Below, piece after piece: positions 7,904 through 21,299 of a stretch of DNA of 64,000 nt. The notes beneath the pieces are model-generated. The model saw only the letters and a program-made list of their open reading frames with translations, ran no database searches and was not told where the DNA came from. The stretch's first letter is position 1, and every line of letters begins with the position of its first letter. Location of the stretch: assembly GCF_027497235.1 (NCBI RefSeq), contig NZ_CP114902.1, forward strand, positions 4,552,001 through 4,616,000, given 5' to 3'. The position numbers and the translations under genes were made by a program. Source of the DNA: Micromonospora sp. WMMD1128. GTDB lineage: Bacteria; Actinomycetota; Actinomycetes; Mycobacteriales; Micromonosporaceae.

Positions 7904-8587
7904 GTGTCCGAGCTGTCCGCCGCGTTCGTCCGGCTGCACGCCCGCCTCACCCCGGTCGCGTTCGTCCCCGAGGTGCGGCTCTACCAGGCCGACGAGCCGA
8001 TCGGCCTCTGGGAGCTGACCGAGGGCGAGTTCCGCAGCGAACAGCCGCCCCCGTTCTGGGCCTTCGCCTGGGCCGGCGGGCAGGCGCTCGCCAGGTACGT
8101 GACCGACCATCCGGAGCTGGTCGCCGGCCGCCGGGTGCTCGACCTGGCCGCCGGCTCCGGCCTGGTCGCCATCGCCGCCGCGCGCGGCGGCGCGGCGGCC
8201 GTCCGGGCCGTCGAGGTGGACGAGCGGGCCGTCGCGGCGGTCGCCCTCAACGCCGACAGCAACGGGGTACGCGTCGACGCCGAACTCGGGGACATCCTCG
8301 ACTCCGACGCCGGGGACGCCCAGGTGGTGCTGGCCGGGGACGTGTTCTACAGCGAGGCGATGGCCCGCCGGGTGCTGCGCTTCCTGCTCCGGGCCGCCCG
8401 CTCCGGCGCGCGGGTGCTGGTGGGTGACCCGGACCGGGCGTACCTGCCCCGCGAACGCTTCCACGAACTGGCCGCGTACGACGTGCCCGTCCCCGAGGCG
8501 CTGGAGAGCGTCCGGGTGAAGCACACCCGGGTATGGGAGCTGAACCCCGACCCGCCCGGCACCCGCCGCCCCGCCCGCGCCGGTTAG
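7904..8587 (+). CDS. Class I SAM-dependent methyltransferase
   Basis: 227 residues. The SAM-binding motif is VLDLAAGSGLVAIAAARGG, followed by the acidic loop VRAVEVDE and LAGDVFYS after strand 4. The layout resembles the ETFB-lysine/PrmA-type protein methyltransferases, with an N-terminal PPFWAFAWAGGQALARY segment typical of that group; a protein substrate is therefore likely but unproven. The start GTG 7904 is preferred over GTG 7886 because a CACAAT -10-like box lies 7 nt upstream, as in leaderless actinobacterial genes. It stands alone, with a repeat hairpin at its 3' end. Confidence 0.75.
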   Translation: MSELSAAFVRLHARLTPVAFVPEVRLYQADEPIGLWELTEGEFRSEQPPPFWAFAWAGGQALARYVTDHPELVAGRRVLDLAAGSGLVAIAAARGGAAAVRAVEVDERAVAAVALNADSNGVRVDAELGDILDSDAGDAQVVLAGDVFYSEAMARRVLRFLLRAARSGARVLVGDPDRAYLPRERFHELAAYDVPVPEALESVRVKHTRVWELNPDPPGTRRPARAG

Positions 8588-8663
8588 GCGGGGGCCCCGC
8601 TTAACAGGTGGGGTTAAGCGGGGCCCCCGCCTCTACCAAATGCGTTAAGCGGGGCCCCCGCCT
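8586..8663. repeat. Triple 20-nt repeat: one hairpin plus an extra arm
   Basis: The 20-mer GTTAAGCGGGGCCCCCGCCT occurs at 8613-8632 and 8644-8663, and its exact reverse complement at 8586-8605. The first two copies form a perfect 20-bp stem with a 7-nt loop. The element lies between the 3' ends of the methyltransferase and bioD and probably acts as a bidirectional terminator. Three identical copies suggest a dispersed repeat family. Confidence 0.85.
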
Positions 8664-8670
8664 TACATGC

Positions 8671-9399
8671 TCAGCCGGCCTCCTCGGCCCAGGCCCGCCA
8701 GTCGTCGAGCACGCCGTACAGGGCGGGGGTGAGCCAGCCCGGCGCCGAGCGGCGGAACACCCCCGGGTCCATCCCGCCGGCGCCGGCCGGCAGCGCGCCG
8801 AGCAGGTTCGGCACCAGCTCGGACAGGTTGAGCCAGTGCACCAGCTCCGCCTCGGCCGGCCAGGCGCCGATCACCACGCCGGCCGGCACGGCCCGCCGCT
8901 CCAGCGCCTCCAGCGTCAGCGCGGTGTGGTTGAGCGTGCCCAGCCCGGCGCGGGCCACCACCACTGCCGGCGCGCCGAGCGACACCGCCAGGTCGGCCAC
9001 CGTCCACGGCTCGCCGGACGGCCGCACGCCCATCGGCACCAGCAGGCCGCCGGCGCCCTCGACGAGCACCAGGTCGTGCTTGTCGGCCTCCTCGCGGATC
9101 GCGTCGACCGCGTGGTAGAGCTCCAGCGGCGGCAGCTCGGCGACCCGGGCCGCGGCGAGCGGGGCCAGCGGGTCCGGATAGCTGGCGAGCGTCCGGCCGG
9201 TGAGCGGGGCGGCCAGCCGGTTCACCGAGTCGACGTCGCCGGGCTCGCCGGTGGCCGTACCGGTCTGACCGGGCTTGACCACCGCGACCCGCAGGCCGGC
9301 GGCCTGCGCGGCGGCGGCGACGGCCGCGGTCACCACGGTCTTGCCGACCTCGGTGTCCGTGCCGGTCACCAGCACCGCTCCGGTCCAGCCGTCACTCAT
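8671..9399 (-). CDS. bioD: Dethiobiotin synthetase BioD
   Basis: 242 residues. It catalyses ATP-dependent ring closure of 7,8-diaminononanoate with CO2 to dethiobiotin, the penultimate biotin step. The P-loop GTDTEVGKT lies at residues 13-21, followed by VVKPGQTG and VEGAGGLLVPM, both standard in BioD. The length is normal. The gene overlaps the bioF stop by 4 nt (ATGA), so the two are translationally coupled. Confidence 0.95.
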   Translation of the reverse strand: MSDGWTGAVLVTGTDTEVGKTVVTAAVAAAAQAAGLRVAVVKPGQTGTATGEPGDVDSVNRLAAPLTGRTLASYPDPLAPLAAARVAELPPLELYHAVDAIREEADKHDLVLVEGAGGLLVPMGVRPSGEPWTVADLAVSLGAPAVVVARAGLGTLNHTALTLEALERRAVPAGVVIGAWPAEAELVHWLNLSELVPNLLGALPAGAGGMDPGVFRRSAPGWLTPALYGVLDDWRAWAEEAG

Positions 9400-10592
9400 G
9401 AGCTTTCCTTCGTTCGCGACTGCGGGGCTCGCAAACCCGGCTCACTCCTCACGCTCACGGCTGCGCACTCCACGACCACGTCCAGCGCCCGTTCGAAGTC
9501 CGCCCGGTCCACCCCGGCGCTGATGGTCAGCCGCAGCCGGGAGCGCCCGTCGGGCGTGGACGGCGGGCGGAAGCAGCCGACCGCCACGCCCCGGTCCCGG
9601 CAGGCCGCCGCCCACGCGGTCGCCGCCTCCGGCCCGGGCGCCGTCACCGACACCACCGCCGCGTCGGGCGCGGAGACGGCCAGCCCCGCCGCGCCCAGCC
9701 GGCGCACCGCGAACGCGACCCGGTCGGCCAGCTCGGCGCGGAGCGCGTCGCCGGCCCGGGCCAGCCGCGCGGCGGCGTGCACCCCGGCCGCCACCGCCGG
9801 TGGCGGCGCGGTGTCGAAGATGAACGTGCGGCCGGTCTCCACCAGGTGCCGGACGAACTCCGCCGGGCCGGCGACCACGCCGCCGGCGCCGCCGAGCGCC
9901 TTGGACAGCGTCGCCGTGACCACCACGTCGGGCTCGCCGGCGAGCCCGGCGGCGGCCACCCCACCGGCCCCGGCCGGGCCGGTGACGCCGAGCGCGTGCG
10001 CGTCGTCGACAAGCAGCAGCGCGCCGTGCCGGCGGGCCACCGCGTGCAGTTCCGCGAGCGGGGCCAGGTCGCCGTCGACGGAGAAGACCGACTCGGTCAC
10101 CACCACGGCCGGGCGGCCGGGCGCGGCGGCCAGCGCGGCGGCCACCGCGGTCACGTCGGCGTGCGGCGTCACGAGCGTCTCGGCGCGGGAGATCCGGCAG
10201 CCGTCGATCAGCGAGGCGTGGTTGTGGGCGTCGGAGACGAGCAGCGTACGCGGCTGGGTCAGGCCCCGGACGGCGGCGAGGTTGGCCAGGTAGCCGGAGG
10301 AGAACACGAGCGCCCGGTCGACGCCGAGCCAGTCGGCCAGCTCGCCTTCGAGCGCGTGGTGCGGGTCGGTGGAGCCGCGCACCAGGCGCGACCCGGTAGC
10401 GCCCAGGCCGTACCGGGACAGGGCCGTGGTGGCGGCGGCGGTGACCTCCGGGTGGGTGGCCAGGCCGAGGTAGTCGTTGCCGGCCAGGTCGACCACGGCG
10501 TCGCCGGCGGCGCGCGGGCGCAGCGTGCGGGTCAGGCCCGCCTCGGCCCGCCGGGAGGCGGCGCGGTCCAGGGCCGCCAGCCAGTCCGCCAC
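9396..10592 (-). CDS. bioF: 8-amino-7-oxononanoate synthase BioF
   Basis: 398 residues. This is the PLP enzyme that condenses pimeloyl-ACP/CoA with L-alanine. Family features visible are [11 protein letters not shown], the HNHASLIDG loop, the PLP ring-binding DDAHALG, and the Schiff-base lysine in ATLSKALGG. The start GTG 10592 is preferred to GTG 10706: GGGAGGGG lies about 8 nt upstream, the product then has the family length, and a normal gap is left to the divergent bioB. bioA is not in this window. Confidence 0.92.
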   Translation of the reverse strand: MADWLAALDRAASRRAEAGLTRTLRPRAAGDAVVDLAGNDYLGLATHPEVTAAATTALSRYGLGATGSRLVRGSTDPHHALEGELADWLGVDRALVFSSGYLANLAAVRGLTQPRTLLVSDAHNHASLIDGCRISRAETLVTPHADVTAVAAALAAAPGRPAVVVTESVFSVDGDLAPLAELHAVARRHGALLLVDDAHALGVTGPAGAGGVAAAGLAGEPDVVVTATLSKALGGAGGVVAGPAEFVRHLVETGRTFIFDTAPPPAVAAGVHAAARLARAGDALRAELADRVAFAVRRLGAAGLAVSAPDAAVVSVTAPGPEAATAWAAACRDRGVAVGCFRPPSTPDGRSRLRLTISAGVDRADFERALDVVVECAAVSVRSEPGLRAPQSRTKESS

Positions 10593-10748
10593 CGCGTCGT
10601 CCCCTCCCGCCGAGCGTCGCCCCCGCCGGGCGCTTCCGCGGGGCGAAGTTACCACCCGGGCCGGCGGTCCCGGCGTGGCGCGGTCCCGGCTCGCCGGGCC
10701 GCTCACGACGGTTTCCCGCCGCTCCGGCGGCCTGTTAGGTTACGAGCC
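10593..10748. promoter_or_regulatory. Divergent bioF / bioB control region
   Basis: This 156-nt gap separates the divergent bioF and bioB starts. On the plus strand TAGGTT (10736-10741) matches TAnnnT and lies 7 nt before the bioB ATG, indicating a leaderless bioB transcript. I do not see a clear BioQ or BirA operator. Confidence 0.45.
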
Positions 10749-11744
10749 ATGCCAGAGATCCTCGACCAGGCCCGGACCCGGGTGCTGGGCAGCGGCGTCG
10801 GCCTGGACGAGGCGGACATCCTCGCCGTGCTGAACCTGCCCGACGAGCACCTGCCCGCCGCCCTCCAACTCGCCCACGAGGTCCGGATGCGGTGGTGCGG
10901 ACCGGAGGTCGAGGTCGAGGGCATCGTCTCGCTGAAGACCGGCGGCTGCCCGGAGGACTGCCACTTCTGCTCCCAGTCAGGTCTGTTCACCTCGCCGGTC
11001 CGCTCGGTCTGGTTGGACATCCCGGCACTCGTCGAGGCCGCGAGGCAGACCGCGGCGACCGGGGCCACCGAGTTCTGCATCGTGGCCGCCGTGCGCGGCC
11101 CGGACGCCCGGCTGATGAAGCAGATGCGCGAGGGCGTGGCGGCCATCCGCGCGGCTGTCGACATCCAGGTCGCCGCGTCGCTCGGCATGCTCACCCAGGA
11201 GCAGGTCGACGAGCTGGTCGAGATGGGTGTGCACCGCTACAACCACAACCTGGAGACCTGCCGCTCCCACTTCCCCAACGTGGTCACCACGCATTCCTGG
11301 GAGGAGCGCTGGGAGACGCTGCGGATGGTCCGCGAGTCCGGCATGGAGGTCTGCTGCGGCGGCATCCTCGGGCTCGGCGAGTCGGTGGCGCAGCGGGCCG
11401 AGTTCGCCGCCCAGCTCGCCGAGCTGGACCCGCACGAGGTGCCGCTCAACTTTCTCAACCCGCGCCCCGGCACGCCCCTGGGCGACCAGCCGGTGGTCGA
11501 GGGCAAGGACGCGCTGCGGGCCATCGCCGCGTTCCGGCTGGCCATGCCGCGCACCATCCTGCGGTACGCGGGCGGCCGGGAACTCACCCTCGGTGACCTC
11601 GGCACCCGCGACGGCCTGCTGGGCGGCGTGAACGCGGTCATCGTCGGCAACTACCTCACCACGCTGGGCCGACCGGCGACCGACGACCTGAAACTGTTGA
11701 ACGACCTGAAGATGCCGGTGAAGGCGCTCTCGGCGACACTGTGA
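10749..11744 (+). CDS. bioB: Biotin synthase BioB
   Basis: 331 residues. This radical-SAM enzyme inserts sulfur into dethiobiotin. The SAM [4Fe-4S] cluster motif is [12 protein letters not shown] (CxxxCxxC). Downstream are HRYNHNLET and [12 protein letters not shown], and the family's conserved cysteines and NPRPGTPL are present. The ATG at 10749 has no Shine-Dalgarno but a -10-like TAGGTT seven bases upstream. The next gene, bsaP, starts 4 nt after the stop. Confidence 0.97.
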   Translation: MPEILDQARTRVLGSGVGLDEADILAVLNLPDEHLPAALQLAHEVRMRWCGPEVEVEGIVSLKTGGCPEDCHFCSQSGLFTSPVRSVWLDIPALVEAARQTAATGATEFCIVAAVRGPDARLMKQMREGVAAIRAAVDIQVAASLGMLTQEQVDELVEMGVHRYNHNLETCRSHFPNVVTTHSWEERWETLRMVRESGMEVCCGGILGLGESVAQRAEFAAQLAELDPHEVPLNFLNPRPGTPLGDQPVVEGKDALRAIAAFRLAMPRTILRYAGGRELTLGDLGTRDGLLGGVNAVIVGNYLTTLGRPATDDLKLLNDLKMPVKALSATL

Positions 11745-11748
11745 GGCG

Positions 11749-11982
11749 ATGGTGACGGAGCTGACTCGACCCGCCGTGCCGGCCGGCGACGTGGGCGCGG
11801 CGGCGCGCTGGTGCGACAGGTGCGGCGAGTCGGTGGCCGCCGGCCCGCACCCGGCGTGCGCGGCGGCCCGGGCGTGGGAGCCGCCGCGCTGGTGCGCGTC
11901 CTGCCGGCGGCGGATGAAGGTGCAGGTCGTGCCGGCCGGCTGGTCGGCGGTCTGCGTCGAGCACGGCGAGCGGCGGGGCTGA
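11749..11982 (+). CDS. bsaP: Biotin synthase auxiliary protein BsaP
   Basis: 77 residues with two Cys clusters: RWCDRCGE plus HPAC, then [10 protein letters not shown] plus AVCVEHG. Size, cysteine spacing and position directly after bioB match BsaP, the small Fe-S-associated protein that supports BioB in actinobacteria such as Mycobacterium (Rv1590 type). It probably helps rebuild the sacrificed BioB auxiliary cluster. The 4-nt gap to bioB indicates co-expression. The start is ATG 11749, with GTG 11752 possible. Confidence 0.85.
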   Translation: MVTELTRPAVPAGDVGAAARWCDRCGESVAAGPHPACAAARAWEPPRWCASCRRRMKVQVVPAGWSAVCVEHGERRG

Positions 11983-11986
11983 GGCG

Positions 11987-12493
11987 GTGCTGCGGGGACG
12001 GGCGGTGACGCTGCGGCCGGCGACGGACGCCGACGTGGAGGCGCTGGCCGCGATCCGGGCCACCCCTGAGGTCCGCCGCTGGTGGCGCGGCGACGACGAC
12101 CTGGCCGGGGCGGTCCGCGCCGACCTGGCCGACGACTCGCTGAGCATCTACGTGATCGAGCACGACGGCCGGCTGGTCGGCGCGATCCAGTGGTACGCCG
12201 AGTCCGACCCCGACTACCGCCACGCCAGCCTGGACATCTTCCTCGACCCGGCGGCACGCGGGTCCGGTCTGGGCGGGGACGCCATCCGCACGCTGGCCCG
12301 GCACCTGGCCGACGAGTACGGCCACCACCGGTTCACCATCGACCCGGCGGCGGCGAACACGGCGGCGATCCGGGCGTACGCGAAGGTGGGGTTCCGCCCG
12401 GTGGGGATCATGCGCCGCTACGAGCGCGGCCCGGACGGACGCTGGCACGACGGCCTCCTGATGGACCTGCTCGCCGAGGACCTGGCCGACTGA
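11987..12493 (+). CDS. GNAT family N-acetyltransferase
   Basis: 168 residues. The acetyl-CoA-binding GNAT core is clear: LDIFLDPAARGSGLGGDAIR, then NTAAIRAYAKVGFRPVGIMRRYER. The C-terminal motif resembles the RimJ/AAC(6')-like group, so it may acetylate an amine or protein N-terminus; the substrate is unknown. GTG start 4 nt after bsaP, so it is probably in the bioB-bsaP operon, though a biotin role is not implied. Confidence 0.8.
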   Translation: MLRGRAVTLRPATDADVEALAAIRATPEVRRWWRGDDDLAGAVRADLADDSLSIYVIEHDGRLVGAIQWYAESDPDYRHASLDIFLDPAARGSGLGGDAIRTLARHLADEYGHHRFTIDPAAANTAAIRAYAKVGFRPVGIMRRYERGPDGRWHDGLLMDLLAEDLAD

Positions 12494-12517
12494 GCGACGG
12501 CCGACAGCCGACAGCCG

Positions 12518-12554
12518 GAGGGGCGTGCCCGGCACGGTGCCGGACACGCCCCTC
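12518..12554. terminator. Hairpin between convergent GNAT and xylanase genes
   Basis: GAGGGGCGTG (12518-12527) pairs with CACGCCCCTC (12545-12554), and an inner CCGGCA/TGCCGG extends the stem. It lies in the gap between the two gene ends and can serve both. Confidence 0.8.
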
Positions 12555-12570
12555 GGGTTGAGCCTCGTTC

Positions 12571-15084
<2,514 letters not shown>

Positions 15085-15137
15085 TCAATAAATCTATGTA
15101 TGCCGATGCTTTCATCGGGCATCCGTCCGGACAATAT

Positions 15138-15164
15138 GTTTCGGAAAAGTTTCGGTGGTTTCTC
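15138..15164. promoter_or_regulatory. Direct repeats upstream of the xylanase gene
   Basis: GTTTCGG occurs at 15138-15144 and 15149-15155 (11-bp period), with a degenerate copy GTTTCTC at 15158-15164. On the minus strand these read CCGAAAC, matching the CGAAA boxes described upstream of Streptomyces xylanase genes. They lie 120-147 nt upstream of the start and probably bind a xylan-responsive repressor. Confidence 0.55.
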
Positions 15165-15175
15165 GCTGGCGTGCC

Positions 15176-15207
15176 GTGGCCGGTCACCGGATGCGGTGAC
15201 CGGCCAC
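15176..15207. terminator. Terminator of the GH9 gene
   Basis: Perfect 13-bp stem (15176-15188 with 15195-15207) and six-base loop, 15 nt past the GH9 stop codon on the minus strand. Confidence 0.85.
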
Positions 15208-15221
15208 GCGCCGGTCGGCGG

Positions 15222-18293
<3,072 letters not shown>

Positions 18294-18325
18294 TTACTCG
18301 CCGGTGCCCCGGGTCGCTGCACCGG

Positions 18326-18555
18326 GGCAAGCTCGACGGCGCGCCCTTCCTCGACGGGCAGGACACCTCGGCGTACGTGGCCCGGCCGTGCTGCTCGCCC
18401 CGCCCGGCCGGTCCCGCCTGATGCACGCCGAGCCGTTCGGCCCGGTCGACACCATCGTCGTGGTGGACACCACCGACGAGCTGCTGGCTGCGATGAACGC
18501 CTCCAACGGCGCGCTTGTCGCGTCGCTGGCCTGCGACGACGAGGAGCTGGCCGGG
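18326..18555 (+). pseudogene. Aldehyde dehydrogenase C-terminal remnant
   Basis: Two frames together give a broken piece of an aldehyde dehydrogenase. The first frame reads GKLDGAPFLDGQDTSAYVARP. After a shift near 18395 the second frame gives MHAEPFGPVDTIVVVDTTDE and LLAAMNASNGALVASLACDD. The EPFGPV segment and the following helix are characteristic of ALDH-fold proteins, closest in style to ring-opening/PaaZ-like enzymes. The first three quarters of the gene are absent. No start or RBS fits. This is a decayed fragment. Confidence 0.65.
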
Positions 18556-18560
18556 CGACA

Positions 18561-18619
18561 CCAGTTCGGTGAAGTGGTGGCATCGCCGGTGGTCGGATAC
18601 CACCATTTCACCGAACTGG
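18561..18619. repeat. 24-bp imperfect inverted repeat
   Basis: Arms 18561-18584 and 18596-18619 match at 22 of 24 positions around an 11-nt loop. It lies just past the 3' end of the minus-strand gene at 18628 and may be its terminator, or a scar from rearrangement since it abuts the ALDH remnant. Confidence 0.6.
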
Positions 18620-18627
18620 CGTCCGGC

Positions 18628-18882
18628 CTACCGATGCTCGGCCCAGGCGGTGAAGCGGTCTTCGAGGTTCACCGGGCGCCGACCGCCGTCCAACCCGGCC
18701 AGTTCCTCGGCCGCGGTCTCGTGCAGGCTCAGGAGGTACGCCCTCAGCTCGGCCTTCCGCTCGCGGTAGCGCGCGAGGAGGCTCAGTTTCGCCGTCGAGC
18801 ACGGCCAGGCCACCCCGCAAGCACGGCAGCGCCAGGTGGGCCGCGACGGGACGTGGTCGGCGGGGCCGGGGCGGCGGGCCAT
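18628..18882 (-). CDS. Small Cys-containing actinobacterial protein
   Basis: 84 residues. A Cys cluster (WRCRACGVAWPC) precedes a helical segment (LLARYRERKAELRAYLLSLHETAAEELAGL read in overlapping parts). This architecture recurs in Micromonosporaceae beside XRE/DUF397 genes; database names such as flavin reductase for this family are not supported by the sequence. The ATG overlaps the stop of the upstream gene by one base, so it is translationally coupled to it. Function unknown; the Cys cluster could bind zinc. Confidence 0.65.
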   Translation of the reverse strand: MARRPGPADHVPSRPTWRCRACGVAWPCSTAKLSLLARYRERKAELRAYLLSLHETAAEELAGLDGGRRPVNLEDRFTAWAEHR

Positions 18883-19247
18883 CACACGAGAGCGCCGACG
18901 CGTGGGCGGCGCTGCGACACCGGCGGCCCCGCGGTCAGCACACGCACCCCGCTCCGCCGCAGGAACACCGACCGGCGGGCGGTCGCGTCGCCGTCCGGGC
19001 CGAGCTGGTAGACGTCGGCCCACAACCAACCGTCGTACGTCGTCCAGTCCAGCACCCGGATCAGCCGGGCCATGATCGGCCGGGCGAACTGCGGCGACGC
19101 CGCCCGGGTGAGGTGCAGGACGTCGCCGGCACGCAGCGCGGGCACCTCCGGCCGGCGGCGACGCGGCGCGGTCACCGGCCGTCGCCCGGTCGCGGGAAGA
19201 GCGCCGTCGCGGCCGGCGACGTCGGGAATCGGATTTTCCTCGGGCAC
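18882..19247 (-). CDS. Hypothetical protein paired with the Cys-containing protein
   Basis: 121 residues. A disordered N-terminal third is followed by a compact domain: GDVLHLTRAASPQF, then ARLIRVLDWTTYDGWLWADV and YQLGPDGDATARRSVFLRR. It is conserved-looking but I do not recognise a named domain. The start GTG 19247 is chosen because GGAGG lies 8 nt upstream; longer open frames lack this. It is the first gene of a two-gene minus-strand operon divergent from the XRE regulator. Confidence 0.6.
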   Translation of the reverse strand: MPEENPIPDVAGRDGALPATGRRPVTAPRRRRPEVPALRAGDVLHLTRAASPQFARPIMARLIRVLDWTTYDGWLWADVYQLGPDGDATARRSVFLRRSGVRVLTAGPPVSQRRPRVGALV

Positions 19248-19496
19248 GGACACGCCCTCCTTCCGAGTGGAAACGGGAGGGGAACCGCCCCGCGCTGGTG
19301 CCTGCCGGACGAGGCGGTCCCCTGACTGACACGGCCGCCGGGTCTCGGGTGGTCCCTGCCGGCCGCGCCGTCTGTTCCAGGTTGGACGGCGAGGCGCTAC
19401 CGTCGGAAGGCAAAAGCGCACGTTGAACCGGGTGTGGCGGTGATTGCGGGGGCGCGAAGGAAACGCCGGGGAGTCTGAAGGGATGGTGGGGGCGCG

Positions 19497-20246
19497 GTGA
19501 AGTCTGGCGCTGACTTCCTATTGGCAGAGCTTCGGGCAGCACGGACGGCGCGCGGGATGAGTCAAGAGGACTTCGGGAAGCTCATCAACTATTCGGGCAC
19601 GCACGTAGGCAACGTCGAGAGCGGCACTCGCCCGCTGAAGGCTGACTATGTTGCTGCCGTCGACCAGGCGCTCAACACGAACGGGCTGTACTCACGTTTG
19701 ATGGAGCGGCTCGGCGCCCCGATCTGGCTTCGCGAGTGGATCGATGAAGAGCAACGCGCTACGGCCCTTCGTTGGTATGAGCCAGCATGGATGCCCGGTC
19801 TGTTGCAGACGCCCGAGTTCGCGCGGGCAACGCTTGCCGATGAGCTGTTGAGCGCGGATGTGGTCGACCGGCTCGTTACGGCCAGGCTCGCGCGACAGAC
19901 GCTGTTGCAGAGGGACCCGCCGCCGTTGGTGACGGTGGTCCTTGATGGGACGGTAATTCGGCGCGTGGGTGACGGGCAGGAAAGTATGATCGCGGCGCAG
20001 CTCGCGTACCTCGCCGAGTGTGCCGAGTTGCCGCATGTGCAGGTGCACATCGTTCCGGAGAGCGTGGGAATCTACACGGGCCTGACGGGGCCCTTCGTGC
20101 TCGCTAGCCAGCCCGGCGGGGGCTGGGTCGCATGCGTGGACGGGCAGCTCACCGCGCAGGTAACTGACCGGCCCGAGGACATTGCTACGCTCGAAAGCGA
20201 TGGGACCGCATCTGCAGCGTGGCGCTCCCGCGCCGCGACTCCCTAG
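19497..20246 (+). CDS. XRE-DUF5753 regulator with frameshifted C-terminus
   Basis: As read, 249 residues: an N-terminal helix-turn-helix (RGMSQEDFGKLINYSGTHVGNVESG) and a DUF5753 domain (ALRWYEPAWMPGLLQTPEFAR through VHIVPESVGIYTGLTGPFVL). These pair with DUF397 proteins in actinomycetes and act in developmental or metabolic control. The last 18 residues (from ESDG) are out of frame. The -1 frame gives RKRWDRICSVALPRRDSLEL and ends in a TGA at 20277-20279 that overlaps DUF397, exactly the usual family ending. A one-base deletion at CTC-GAA near 20190 explains this. It could be a mutation or a sequencing error. Confidence 0.8.
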   Translation: MKSGADFLLAELRAARTARGMSQEDFGKLINYSGTHVGNVESGTRPLKADYVAAVDQALNTNGLYSRLMERLGAPIWLREWIDEEQRATALRWYEPAWMPGLLQTPEFARATLADELLSADVVDRLVTARLARQTLLQRDPPPLVTVVLDGTVIRRVGDGQESMIAAQLAYLAECAELPHVQVHIVPESVGIYTGLTGPFVLASQPGGGWVACVDGQLTAQVTDRPEDIATLESDGTASAAWRSRAATP

Positions 20247-20271
20247 AACTCATCAGGAAAGCGGCAGGATC

Positions 20272-20463
20272 ATGGACATGACCGGCGCGTCGTGGCGCAA
20301 GAGCACCCGCAGCGGCAGCAACGGCGGCAACTGCGTGGAGGTCGCCGACAATCTCTCCGGCGTCGTCGGCGTGCGGGACAGCAAGGACCCGACCGGCCCG
20401 GCGCTGGTCTTCGTGCCGGAGTCTTGGCGGGCGTTCGTTGCCCAGGTTGCCGCGCGCGGCTGA
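20272..20463 (+). CDS. DUF397 protein
   Basis: 63 residues with the canonical DUF397 pattern: WRKSTRSGSNGGNCVEVAD, then VVGVRDSKDPTGPALVF and SWRAFVAQV. These small proteins are the partners of XRE-DUF5753 regulators, often antagonists. The start at ATG 20272 gives the usual MDxTGAxWRKS beginning. It sits at the end of the frame-restored XRE gene, so the two were originally coupled. Confidence 0.9.
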   Translation: MDMTGASWRKSTRSGSNGGNCVEVADNLSGVVGVRDSKDPTGPALVFVPESWRAFVAQVAARG

Positions 20464-20538
20464 CCGTTCCCGACCCGAGAGCACCCCACACCCGTACGGC
20501 TCGGGGCGCTATGCTGCCGGGCTGGCGGTCCTGGCGTG

Positions 20539-20712
20539 ATGGCCGAGCAGGTCGGGCACCTGATGACCTGCGCGGATCAGCCCCGAATTCAGTTGCATAT
20601 CGTGCTGGGGTCCGCTGGCATCTACTCCGGGCTGGGGAGCCCCAGGTAGGACAAGCTGGCCGTGCGCTACCAGGCCACCCCCCACGTCGTCGCGATCAAC
20701 GAATGGCTATGA
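20539..20712 (+). pseudogene. DUF5753 fragment fused to a transposase C-terminal remnant
   Basis: One frame with an internal TAG (20647-20649). The first part, MAEQVGHLMTCADQPRIQL then HIVLGSAGIYSGLGSP, is the middle of a DUF5753 domain. After the stop, DKLAVRYQATPHVVAINEWL resembles the C-terminus of IS5-type transposases seen in Streptomyces. Neither half has its other domains. It looks like a recombination scar where an insertion sequence entered a second XRE-type gene and both were then mostly lost. The transposase assignment is from memory of the motif. Confidence 0.5.
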
Positions 20713-20731
20713 CCATAGTTTCGCAGACGGT

Positions 20732-21274
20732 CTAGCTTCCTGCGGCCGGCAATCGCATTCTGTAGATGTTGCGTAGCCCCCCGTTCACTTCGGCCGTTTT
20801 CCACCACCGGAACCCCAGCTTTCGACTGACGTTCTGTGATGGCTGGTTGCCCGGGTGGATGATCGCGAGTAAGTCGCCGCTGTACTCCCCGGCAGCTTTG
20901 ACCAGGAGCGCTTCAGTTGCCTCAGTGGCGTAGCCCTTGCCGCGAGCCGCTCGAACGAGTCGGTAGCCCCACTCCAGCCATCGGTGACCCTCTAAATCGA
21001 TCCAGTCAACTCCTGTGTAGCCGACGACAACCCCGGACGACAGTTCAACGATCGCCTGCTTAGCGAACGAGACTTCCGCGCATCGCGCGAGCATCCGGTC
21101 GAACCGCTCATGGGCTTCGCTGAGTGACAGGACACCGTCGGAGAAAGTCATGAAGGTCTCGTCGCAGAAGAGCTCGACGAAACGTGGCCGGTCCGCCTCA
21201 ACGACGTGACGAACCATGACCCGCGGCATCGTCACGGTATGACGATCTGTTAGCTGCTCCGGCACGCTGACCAT
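20732..21274 (-). CDS. GNAT acetyltransferase, RimJ/RimL type
   Basis: 180 residues. RimL-like features are MVRHVVEADRPRFVELFCD at the start of the domain, LEWGYRLVRAARGKGYATEA (the acetyl-CoA loop) and NQPSQNVSRKLGFRWWKTAE. Codon use is less G+C-biased than flanking genes, as in recently acquired DNA. The start ATG 21274 is chosen over 21298. It follows directly on a transposase fragment, and its upstream promoter may derive from that element. Substrate unknown. Confidence 0.8.
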   Translation of the reverse strand: MVSVPEQLTDRHTVTMPRVMVRHVVEADRPRFVELFCDETFMTFSDGVLSLSEAHERFDRMLARCAEVSFAKQAIVELSSGVVVGYTGVDWIDLEGHRWLEWGYRLVRAARGKGYATEATEALLVKAAGEYSGDLLAIIHPGNQPSQNVSRKLGFRWWKTAEVNGGLRNIYRMRLPAAGS

Positions 21275-21299
21275 TATGCCGTTGGCGGCGGGCCACACC

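Noticed and set aside
20186..20200. Programmed -1 frameshift in the XRE gene
   Set aside because: No X-XXY-YYZ slippery heptamer and no obvious downstream pseudoknot; a one-base deletion is simpler.
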